Part shown: positions 1 through 5,141 of the stretch, piece after piece
Position numbering within the stretch: position 1 is the stretch's first letter
Layout of the letters: each line of letters begins with the position of its first letter
Assembly (NCBI GenBank): GCA_013214715.1
Contig: JABSSB010000214.1
Coordinates: forward strand, 1-5,975
Length of the DNA stretch: 5,975 bases
Source of the DNA: Paracoccaceae bacterium
GTDB taxonomy: Bacteria; Pseudomonadota; Alphaproteobacteria; Rhodobacterales; Rhodobacteraceae
Reading direction: 5' to 3'
Made by a program: the position numbers and the translations under genes
The notes under the pieces: model-generated
Database searches by the model: none
Told to the model about the DNA's origin: nothing
What the model saw: the letters and a program-made list of their open reading frames with translations, nothing else

Positions 1-226
1 CGCGGACCTGCAGATACTGGGCAATATTGTCTTCCAGTTCATCGACCCTGCGCAGGGTGACAGGGCCGTCTTTTGTGACCATGCAAAAGGGCAAACGGCT
101 TGCGTCGCGCCACAACGCAAAATCTGCCTCGATGAATGCCACAGAGATACTGTCCAGGAACTCTTCGAACCCAGCCAGCGTGATCTGAGCCAGATCCGCC
201 TCCAAATATGACTCAGATCCCAGCAT
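1..226 (-). CDS. Hypothetical small protein, N-terminal part (runs off left edge)
   Basis: An open minus-strand frame starts at ATG 226-224 and stays open to base 1, giving about 75 residues without a stop. The protein begins MLGSESYLEADLAQ and continues through FEEFLDSISVAFIEADFALW and a stretch containing RLPFCMVTKDGPVTLRRVDE. The mix of acidic helix and short beta-like segments vaguely recalls small NTF2-like (SnoaL-type) proteins common in Rhodobacteraceae, but I do not recognise a named family. An in-frame GTG at 241-239 is an alternative start, and a TAG stop lies two codons upstream of it. Neither start has a convincing Shine-Dalgarno sequence. The gene lies 37 bases downstream of the ychF stop on the same strand, so it may share the ychF transcript. 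Function unknown. Confidence 0.55.
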   Translation of the reverse strand, partial: MLGSESYLEADLAQITLAGFEEFLDSISVAFIEADFALWRDASRLPFCMVTKDGPVTLRRVDELEDNIAQYLQVR

Positions 227-263
227 GGCTTGGGCCCACACGCAGCCCTATGATTTGTGGCCG

Positions 264-1361
264 TCAGGTGTTGAACAGGAAATGCAGCACGTCGCCATCC
301 TGCACCATGTATCCCTTGCCTTCCGCGCGCATCTTGCCGGCCTCTTTCGCCGGGCCTTCACCGCCCAGCCTGACGTAATCGTCATAGGCAATGGTTTCGG
401 CGCGGATGAAGCCTTTTTCGAAATCGCCATGGATCACGCCCGCCGCCTGCGGCGCCAGAGTGCCAGTGCGGATCGTCCAGGCGCGCGCCTCTTTCGGGCC
501 GACGGTGAAATAGGTTTCCAGATGCAGCAGTTCATAGCCCGCGCGGATCAACCGATCGAGCCCCGGCTCCTCCAGCCCCATCTCGGACAGGAACATCTCG
601 GCTTCATCATCCTCAAGCTGGCTGATCTCTTCTTCGATCCGGGCTGAGATGATGACATGGGCATTGCCCTGCGCGGCGGCCATTTCGGCCACTTTGGCCG
701 AATGCGCGTTGCCGTCGGCCGACTCGTCTTCGCCCACATTGCAGACGTAAAGCACCGGCTTGGTGGTCAGCAATTGCAGCAGCTTCCACGCTTTGAGGTC
801 TTCGGCATCGACCTCAACCAGTCGGGCGGGCTTGCCCTCTTCCAGCATCTCCTGCGCGGCGGCCAGCAGGCGGTCCTGATCCTTGGCCTCTTTGTCATTG
901 CCTTTCAGCTTGCGCACCAGATTGGCGCGGCGCTTTTCGATGCTTTCCAGATCGGCCAGCATCAGCTCGGTCTCGATCACTTCGGCATCGGCCACCGGGT
1001 CAACCCGACCTTCGACATGGGTCACGTCGCCATCTTCAAAGCAACGCAGCACGTGGGCGATTGCGTCCACCTCGCGGATATTGGCGAGAAACTGGTTGCC
1101 CAGCCCTTCCCCCTTGGATGCGCCTTTGACCAGACCGGCGATGTCCACAAAGGTCATCCGCGTCGGGATGATCTGTTTCGACTGCGCGATCCCCGCCAAC
1201 TTGTCCAGCCGCGCATCGGGCACATTGACCTCACCCACATTGGGCTCGATCGTGCAAAAGGGAAAATTCGCCGCCTGCGCAGCGGCAGTTTTGGTCAGTG
1301 CATTGAAGAGCGTCGACTTGCCCACATTGGGCAGGCCCACGATACCCATTTTGAAACCCAT
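264..1361 (-). CDS. ychF: Redox-regulated ribosome-binding ATPase YchF
   Basis: This is a complete 365-residue member of the Obg-related YchF/EngD family (E. coli YchF is 363). These cytosolic P-loop proteins bind ribosomes and hydrolyse ATP in preference to GTP, and act in translation and stress responses. Visible motifs: Walker A/G1 GLPNVGKST at residues 9-17, G3 DIAG at 73-76 followed by LVKGASKGEGLGNQFL, and the altered G4 NVGE at 208-211, which replaces NKxD and underlies ATP use. Cys36 in NFPFC matches the E. coli Cys35 linked to redox control. A coiled-coil segment lies near residues 130-180 and a C-terminal TGS domain near 280-363, ending DVLHFLFNT. I chose the start at 1361, not the longer open frame to 1457, because MGFKMGIVGLPNVGK aligns with family N-termini and GGAGG lies five bases upstream (1371-1367). 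It is divergent from trpA. No lesions are seen. Confidence 0.97.
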   Translation of the reverse strand: MGFKMGIVGLPNVGKSTLFNALTKTAAAQAANFPFCTIEPNVGEVNVPDARLDKLAGIAQSKQIIPTRMTFVDIAGLVKGASKGEGLGNQFLANIREVDAIAHVLRCFEDGDVTHVEGRVDPVADAEVIETELMLADLESIEKRRANLVRKLKGNDKEAKDQDRLLAAAQEMLEEGKPARLVEVDAEDLKAWKLLQLLTTKPVLYVCNVGEDESADGNAHSAKVAEMAAAQGNAHVIISARIEEEISQLEDDEAEMFLSEMGLEEPGLDRLIRAGYELLHLETYFTVGPKEARAWTIRTGTLAPQAAGVIHGDFEKGFIRAETIAYDDYVRLGGEGPAKEAGKMRAEGKGYMVQDGDVLHFLFNT

Positions 1362-1366
1362 ATCGG

Positions 1367-1416
1367 CCTCCGGTTGCCGTTTCGCGCGGGTTACCCCGCC
1401 GATGCCGCATGCGCAA
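1367..1416 (-). promoter_or_regulatory. Candidate ychF promoter and ribosome binding site
   Basis: On the minus strand, TTGCGC (1416-1411) is followed after exactly 17 bases by TAACCC (1393-1388), a loose -35/-10 pair that would put the transcript start about 20 bases ahead of the ychF start. The Shine-Dalgarno GGAGG (1371-1367) is clear. A 5-bp inverted repeat, GCGGG at 1386-1390 and CCCGC at 1395-1399 with four bases between, overlaps the proposed -10. The promoter is a weak match and inferred from spacing; the ribosome binding site is seen directly. Confidence 0.35.
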
Positions 1417-1429
1417 GGGCTGCTCCCCG

Positions 1430-1482
1430 TTGAACCGCCCCGCAATTTGCGCCACAAGGGGCCGGATCACGAACGCCGGAGG
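1430..1482 (+). promoter_or_regulatory. Candidate trpA promoter and ribosome binding site
   Basis: TTGAAC (1430-1435) and CACAAG (1453-1458) are separated by 17 bases and could serve as a weak -35/-10 pair for trpA. GGAGG at 1478-1482 lies five bases before the trpA ATG and is a strong ribosome binding site. I see no leader peptide rich in Trp codons and no attenuator hairpin in the 126-base intergenic region. The promoter call is an inference from spacing only. Confidence 0.3.
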
Positions 1483-1487
1483 CCCCG

Positions 1488-2279
1488 ATGACCCGCATTG
1501 ACGCCAAATTTGCCGACCTGACGGCCCAAGGCAAAAAGGCTTTTGTTGCCTATGTCATGGCCGGGGATCCCGATTATGACCGCTCGCTTGAGGTGGTCAA
1601 AGGCCTGCCGGGCGCCGGCGTGGATATCATCGAACTGGGCCTGCCCTTTACCGATCCGATGGCCGATGGGCCGACGATCCAAGCCGCGGGACAACGCGCG
1701 CTGGATGCCGGCATGACGCTGGACCGCACGCTGGCGTTGGCGACCGAGTTTCGCAAAACCGATGACACCACCCCGATTGTGCTGATGGGCTATTACAATC
1801 CGATCTACTCTTGCGGCGTGGACGCGTTCCTGGACAAGGCCAAAGCCGCCGGGATCGATGGGCTGATCGTGGTGGACCTGCCGCCCGAAGAAGATGAAGA
1901 ACTTTGCCTGCCCGCCCAGGCCGCCGGGCTGAATTTCATTCGTCTGGCGACGCCAACAACCGATGATGCGCGCTTGCCGCGTGTGCTTCAGAACACGTCG
2001 GGCTTTGTCTATTACGTGTCGATCACAGGCATCACCGGCGCGGCCGAGGCGCAGGCCGACAATGTGGCGCCGGAAGTGACGCGGATCAAATCCGCCACAG
2101 ACCTGCCCGTGATTGTGGGCTTTGGCATCAATTCGCCAGAAAAGGCGGAAGGCATCGCGGCGATTTCGGATGGCGCCGTGGTCGGCTCCGCCATTGTCAG
2201 CAAAATCGCATCCGGGGAGCCAGTGGCCGAGGTGCTGTCTTTCGTCAAAAGCCTGTCGGACGGAGCGCATCGCGCCTGA
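1488..2279 (+). CDS. trpA: Tryptophan synthase alpha chain TrpA
   Basis: This is a complete 263-residue TIM-barrel enzyme that cleaves indole-3-glycerol phosphate to indole and glyceraldehyde 3-phosphate. It passes indole to the beta subunit (TrpB) in an alpha2-beta2 complex in the cytosol, the last stage of tryptophan synthesis. The two catalytic acids sit at the same numbers as in the Salmonella enzyme: Glu49 in DIIELGLPFTDP and Asp60 in MADGPTIQ. The phosphate-binding loops GFGI (after PVIV) and GAVVGSAIV near the C-terminus are present, as is the YYVSITGITGA segment of the flexible loop 6 region. Start: ATG 1488 with GGAGG five bases upstream. The trpB and trpF genes are not next to it. 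The divergent ychF/trpA pairing fits my recollection of Rhodobacteraceae gene order, where trpA is separate from trpFB. It converges on the MarR remnant with only three bases between stop codons and no terminator seen. Confidence 0.97.
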   Translation: MTRIDAKFADLTAQGKKAFVAYVMAGDPDYDRSLEVVKGLPGAGVDIIELGLPFTDPMADGPTIQAAGQRALDAGMTLDRTLALATEFRKTDDTTPIVLMGYYNPIYSCGVDAFLDKAKAAGIDGLIVVDLPPEEDEELCLPAQAAGLNFIRLATPTTDDARLPRVLQNTSGFVYYVSITGITGAAEAQADNVAPEVTRIKSATDLPVIVGFGINSPEKAEGIAAISDGAVVGSAIVSKIASGEPVAEVLSFVKSLSDGAHRA

Positions 2280-2282
2280 TCT

Positions 2283-2570
2283 TCAGCTTTCCAGCCGGTT
2301 GGCATCCAGCGTTTCGCGCAAGGCTTTCAGGATTGGCACAATCGCCATCGATTGCTCACGGTCCAGTTGGCCTGTCAACCGGTCGAATTCCCGCAATAAT
2401 GCCATGATGGTGCCGGCGCGCAAATCGCGCCCTTTGGGTGTCAGCCAGACCCGTTTAGACCTTGCGTCGTCGGGGTTTGGCTTCATCTCGACCAGCCCGT
2501 GTTTTTCCTAGCCGGACAGCCTGTGCGTCATGGTCGTCTTGGCGACCTGAAAGGCGCGCGCCAGCTCCAG
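2283..2570 (-). pseudogene. MarR-family regulator remnant (C-terminal two thirds)
   Basis: Minus-strand codons from about 2570 to the stop at 2285-2283 encode roughly 95 residues of a MarR winged-helix repressor. They comprise the helix-turn-helix (LELARAFQVAKTTMTHRLSG), a TAG stop at 2510-2508 where most relatives would have a residue such as Leu or Gln, then EKHGLVEM, the wing region NPDDARSKRVWLTPKGRDL, and a C-terminal dimerisation helix ending ETLDANRLES. MarR proteins are usually about 140-150 residues; the N-terminal dimerisation helices are missing. Upstream, the same reading frame continues into histidine kinase sequence without a start codon of its own, so this is a deletion-fused fragment. 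The downstream 67-residue open stretch (2486-2283) alone lacks the recognition helix and is unlikely to be functional. The true boundary with the kinase fragment is uncertain by about 30 bases. Confidence 0.8.
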
Positions 2571-2840
2571 CGGCGCGCGGATTACATGGCTGATGGTGGC
2601 CAGAAACTCCGTCTTGGCCTGGTTCGCGCGCTCCGCCTGTTTCTTGGCATCCCCCAGATCCGCCGTACGATCCCGCACCGCATCTTCCAGCGAGCACGCC
2701 GTTAAGGTCGGTGCCGGATTGGCCTCCCACAATTCCCGGGTCTTGGCGTCCAGCAAATGCTCCGCTTCTTCGCGGGCGCGCCACTACCGTTCACAGCGGT
2801 GGCGCAAGACCCGATCCCCGGATGTCTGCCCGGCGGTCAC
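2571..2840 (-). pseudogene. Histidine kinase remnant (N-terminal coiled coil and H-box), likely partner of the H-NOX gene
   Basis: The frame opens at GTG 2840-2838, four bases after the H-NOX stop, as expected for a coupled second gene. It reads about 90 codons of a hybrid-type sensor kinase N-terminus: RAREEAEHLLDAKTRELWEA, then SLEDAVRDRTADL and KKQAERANQAKTEFLATISH. The last part matches the HisKA dimerisation helix and H-box (typical AKSEFLATMSHEIRTPLNG); the putative phospho-acceptor is His85 (codon 2588-2586). A TAG stop interrupts codon 19 (2786-2784). The rest of HisKA, the ATPase domain and any receiver domain are gone, and the frame passes directly into MarR sequence. In other bacteria H-NOX proteins often sit beside and inhibit such kinases in response to nitric oxide, so I infer this was that partner. 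It cannot work as a kinase. Confidence 0.75.
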
Positions 2841-2844
2841 CCGC

Positions 2845-3390
2845 TTATCCGACGATCCGGATATCCAAATCCACAGCGTGGCGCCTCGGCTCATCCCGCG
2901 GCGTGACCGAGATTTCAGTCAGAATGTCAAAATGCTAAGCACAGGCCCGGATCATACCATGTCAGAACTCCACACATGGCCTTTTCCGAACTGTAATCCA
3001 TCTTCACACGCGTCGGCCCACCTCATGTCGTGGCGAATGTCGACAATTCCGCATCGGGATAGAGCTTGCGCAGCTCCACATGCACCTCGCTCTCGATGAG
3101 ATCGAGCATTTCCAGCACATTGGATTTGTCCTTGAAGAAATCCGGATAGGTCTTCACGAACCGCCCGTGAATCCAGTTGCCAAGCACCCGCTGCAGCTGA
3201 TCGGTCGGCAGACCGCTTTGATCGCTGACCGCCTGCAAGATTTGCATCAATTCCGAACCAAGTTATTGCCAAAAGCGCCATAGGCCCCGCCCGAAGCGAT
3301 ATCGAAACGGTCGAGGATATCCTCCACCGCATCTTCGCCCAATGCATCTTCGTCCATGTGCAGTAATTCGACAAAGACCATCCCCTTCAT
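2845..3390 (-). pseudogene. H-NOX heme nitric-oxide/oxygen sensor, decayed
   Basis: Three pieces on the minus strand together rebuild a full-length H-NOX (HNOB) protein of about 181 residues. The first, from ATG 3390 with GGAGGG upstream (3402-3397), reads MKGMVFVELLHMDEDALGED to GGAYGAFGN and then runs to a stop at 3249-3247. A one-base loss between about 3264 and 3257 shifts the frame. The second reads SELMQILQAVSDQSGLPTDQ through NWIHGRFVKTYPDFF to EVHVELRKLYPDAEL; its His (codon 3082-3080) matches the proximal heme ligand. TGA at 3025-3023 then interrupts it. The third contains MDYSSEKAMCGVL, where the heme-propionate YxSxR motif has Lys for Arg, and a second shift near 2935-2940 leads into HFDILTEISVTPRDEPRRHA and DLDIRIVG with stop TAA 2847-2845. 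The two indels cancel: start and stop share a frame. Heme sensing of NO is known for the family; here the gene is almost surely dead. Confidence 0.85.
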
Positions 3391-3396
3391 CGCCAA

Positions 3397-3448
3397 CCCT
3401 CCGACATGTTTCTGTCCCCCAGACATGCCGGAACGCGGTTAATGTTCC
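3397..3448. promoter_or_regulatory. Upstream region of the H-NOX pseudogene with inverted repeats
   Basis: The Shine-Dalgarno GGAGGG of the dead H-NOX gene survives on the minus strand (3402-3397). Next to it are two imperfect dyads: CATGTTTCTG facing CAGACATG (about 3405-3427), and GGAAC/GTTCC (3430-3434 and 3444-3448) around a 9-base AT-richer centre. These could be binding sites of a regulator that once controlled the sensor genes or still acts on lldD. I cannot assign them to a known regulator. Confidence 0.3.
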
Positions 3449-3456
3449 CTGAGTGC

Positions 3457-3480
3457 GGCCTCAGCTGAGGCCTTGCTTTT
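3457..3480 (+). terminator. Perfect palindrome GGCCTCAGCTGAGGCC followed by a T-rich run
   Basis: Bases 3457-3472 form a perfect 16-base palindrome, able to fold as a 6-bp stem (GGCCTC/GAGGCC) with an AGCT loop. TTGCTTTT follows on the plus strand, giving it the look of an intrinsic terminator. No intact plus-strand gene lies upstream to need one (trpA ends 1.2 kb earlier), so it may instead insulate lldD from read-through, act as an attenuator in a longer lldD leader, or be a regulator operator. The symmetry is seen directly; the role is open. Confidence 0.4.
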
Positions 3481-3485
3481 CTAAG

Positions 3486-3520
3486 TTGATTTGGTCAAAT
3501 AGGTTTACCAATTAGGAAGG
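3486..3520 (+). promoter_or_regulatory. lldD promoter/operator region and ribosome binding site
   Basis: The 40 bases before lldD are AT-rich against a GC-rich background. ATTTG-GT-CAAAT (3489-3500) is a 5-bp-arm dyad, and TAGGT-TT-ACCAA (3500-3511) is a second near-dyad with a GGT..ACC core like those bound by GntR/FadR-type regulators (LldR and PdhR sites contain TTGGT..ACCAA). TTGGT at 3491-3495 and ACCAA at 3507-3511 are also inverted copies of each other. TTGATT at 3486-3491 is a possible -35. AGGAAGG at 3514-3520 is a good ribosome binding site eight bases before the ATG. A lactate-responsive GntR regulator is an inference; no such gene is in the window. Confidence 0.4.
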
Positions 3521-3528
3521 CTTCGCCC

Positions 3529-4698
3529 ATGCCCGTCATCACCTGCATCGATGATCTCAAGCGTCTTCATGAAAAGCGTGCGCCGCGCATGTTCTATGAT
3601 TACTGCGAAAGCGGCTCTTGGACGGAACAGACCTTTCGCGACAACTCCTCCGATTTCGAAAAGCTGCGCCTGCGCCAGCGTGTCGCCGTGGATATGAGCG
3701 GCCGCTCCACCACCGCTCAGATGATCGGTCAGGATGTGGCCATGCCGGTGGCGCTGGCTCCGGTTGGGTTGACCGGCATGCAAAACGCGGATGGAGAGAT
3801 CAAGGCCGCCAAAGCCGCGCGCGATTTTGGCGTGCCCTTTACGTTGTCGACCATGTCGATCAACTCCATCGAAGAGGTGGCCGAGGCGACCAAAGCTCCC
3901 TTCTGGTTCCAGCTTTACACGATGCGCGACACGGATTTCACCGCCAACCTCATCGAACGCGCGAAAGCGGCCAATTGTTCAGCCCTTGTCATTACGCTGG
4001 ATCTGCAATTGCTGGGGCAGCGGCACAAGGATCTTAAGAATGGCCTCTCGGCCCCGCCAAAGCTTACTGCCAAGACCATTGCCAACCTGATGACCAAATG
4101 GTCCTGGGGGATAGAGATGCTGGGCGCCAAGCGGCGCAATTTTGGCAATATCGTCGGCCATGTCAAAGGCGTAAGCGACACCTCACAGCTCAGTTCCTGG
4201 ACGGCGGATCAGTTCGACCTGACGCTGGATTGGGACAAGGTTGCCAAGCTGATGGAGCAATGGGGGGGCAAGGTGATCCTCAAAGGCATTCTGGACGCCG
4301 AAGACGCCCGAATGGCTGCCAAGCTGGGCGCGGATGCCATCGTTGTTTCGAACCATGGCGGGCGGCAATTGGATGGCGCGCTGTCTTCGATCCGCGTTCT
4401 GCCGTCGATCCTCGACGCGGTGGGGGATCAGGTCGAGGTGCATCTCGACAGCGGCATCCGCTCGGGCCAGGATGTGCTCAAAGCGCTGGCTTTGGGAGCA
4501 AAAGGCACGATGATCGGGCGCGCTTTTGTCTATGGGCTGGGCGCAATGGGTCAGGCCGGTGTGACCAAGGCGCTTGAGGTCATCCATAAGGAACTGGATA
4601 TGACCATGGCCCTGTGTGGCGAGACGAAGGTTGGTGATCTGGGGCGGCACAACCTGCTAATCCCTGCGGATTTCGAAGGGCAGTGGGTCACAAACTGA
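3529..4698 (+). CDS. lldD: FMN-dependent L-lactate dehydrogenase (LldD-type alpha-hydroxy-acid oxidase)
   Basis: This is a complete 389-residue TIM-barrel flavoprotein of the alpha-hydroxy-acid dehydrogenase family (E. coli LldD is 396). LldD enzymes oxidise L-lactate to pyruvate at the inner face of the cytoplasmic membrane and pass electrons to the respiratory chain. Visible family residues: the N-terminal substrate Tyr in MFYDYCESGS (about Tyr25), FMN-contacting PVALAPVG (73-80), STMS (107-110), FQLY (127-130) and ITLDL (155-159), Arg165 in GQRHKD, Lys252 in LKGILDAEDA, the catalytic base His276 in SNHGGRQLDG with substrate Arg279, and the phosphate-binding DSGIRSG and IGRAF segments. No transmembrane helix is evident. 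Start ATG 3529 has AGGAAGG upstream. It stands alone, divergent from the dead sensor genes, with debris downstream. Other 2-hydroxy acids (glycolate, mandelate) cannot be excluded as substrate, though the VITLDLQLLGQRHKDLKNGL stretch is, as I recall, typical of roseobacter proteins annotated as lactate dehydrogenase. Confidence 0.9.
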   Translation: MPVITCIDDLKRLHEKRAPRMFYDYCESGSWTEQTFRDNSSDFEKLRLRQRVAVDMSGRSTTAQMIGQDVAMPVALAPVGLTGMQNADGEIKAAKAARDFGVPFTLSTMSINSIEEVAEATKAPFWFQLYTMRDTDFTANLIERAKAANCSALVITLDLQLLGQRHKDLKNGLSAPPKLTAKTIANLMTKWSWGIEMLGAKRRNFGNIVGHVKGVSDTSQLSSWTADQFDLTLDWDKVAKLMEQWGGKVILKGILDAEDARMAAKLGADAIVVSNHGGRQLDGALSSIRVLPSILDAVGDQVEVHLDSGIRSGQDVLKALALGAKGTMIGRAFVYGLGAMGQAGVTKALEVIHKELDMTMALCGETKVGDLGRHNLLIPADFEGQWVTN

Positions 4699-4722
4699 CC
4701 CGCGCGGCGGGTTGGCCCAACC
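4698..4722 (+). terminator. Overlapping hairpins just after the lldD stop
   Basis: ACCCGC/GCGGGT (4698-4703 and 4707-4712) makes a 6-bp stem with a 3-base loop, starting in the lldD stop codon. GGTTG/CAACC (4710-4714 and 4718-4722) makes a second stem that overlaps the first, so the two are alternatives. Neither is followed by a T run, so intrinsic termination would be weak; they may serve as 3'-end stabilisers. Confidence 0.3.
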
Positions 4723-5127
4723 GTCCAGCCCGGTCCCGATGCCGATAGACACACCCTGATAATCGTCGCCGAACACATATCGCGCGGCAAGACGTCCCTT
4801 TTTGACAACCGGAATCCCGGTTTGGCTGACGTCAAATTCCAGCCCCGCCCCCAACCGCGCCAGCCAGTTGATCCCCAAAAGCTTGGTCCGATCGCCGGGA
4901 AAGGCGGAAATGCTGGCTTCCCACATGCTTTTGAGCAGTCAGCCAAAACCACGGGAGCCCCGAATAGGATACCGCGCCCTGAACCAGGCCGAACTGGTGA
5001 TCGCATCGGCGCGCGCGTTCAGATAGGAAGACCCGCCAATCGGCATCAGTTTCAGATGCCTAGGCCGCAGGCGGATGCCATATTCGGCGCCCAGACTGTC
5101 AACCGTTGCGATAACGGGCAGAGCCCG
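4699..5127 (-). pseudogene. Remnant of a beta-barrel-like outer-membrane protein gene
   Basis: One minus-strand frame carries protein-like sequence across most of this gap. It begins after a TAA at 5130-5128 with VIATVDSLGAEYGIRLRPRH, continues through LKLMPIGGSSYLNARADAIT and AWFRARYPI, is broken by TGA at 4941-4939, and resumes with EASISAFPGDRTKLLGINWL, ARLGAGLEFDVSQTGIPVV and RLAARYVFGDDYQGVSIGIG. Alternating polar and hydrophobic residues, Gly and aromatic content and the final strand resemble the C-terminal strands of an outer-membrane beta-barrel. I do not recognise the family. There is no credible start: the trmB gene begins on the other strand 15 bases beyond, so the 5' part has been deleted. 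The frame also runs past a natural barrel end into the 3' end of lldD (stop at 4659-4657), suggesting the original C-terminus is lost too. It is probably non-functional. Confidence 0.55.
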
Positions 5128-5130
5128 TTA
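5112..5130 (+). promoter_or_regulatory. Strong 8-bp hairpin directly before trmB
   Basis: TAACGGGC (5112-5119) and GCCCGTTA (5123-5130) are exact inverted copies around an AGA loop, ending 11 bases before the trmB ATG. No Shine-Dalgarno sequence is visible between the hairpin and the start codon. It may be the terminator of a lost upstream gene (in related genomes I recall metK lying before trmB) or a 5'-leader structure affecting trmB translation. No T run follows on the plus strand. Confidence 0.45.
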
Positions 5131-5141
5131 AACGCCCCGCC

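Noticed and set aside
657..1433. 258-residue plus-strand open frame over ychF
   Set aside because: It is antisense to the clearly conserved ychF, has no ribosome binding site and no recognisable domain; GC-rich codon bias leaves antisense frames open.
1467..2270. 267-residue minus-strand open frame over trpA
   Set aside because: It is an antisense shadow of trpA, rich in Gly, Arg and His, with no motif.
2508..2756. 82-residue minus-strand frame as an independent small gene
   Set aside because: Its apparent start is an internal TTG; coding-like kinase sequence continues upstream of it, so it is part of the broken kinase-MarR fusion.
2593..3099. 168-residue plus-strand open frame across the dead regulator block
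   Set aside because: Composition is Ser/Arg-rich with no motif, and the opposite strand carries recognisable H-NOX and kinase sequence.
2952..3374. 140-residue minus-strand open frame in the H-NOX region
   Set aside because: It is a third frame that crosses the H-NOX pieces and reads nonsense; the H-NOX residues lie in the other two frames.
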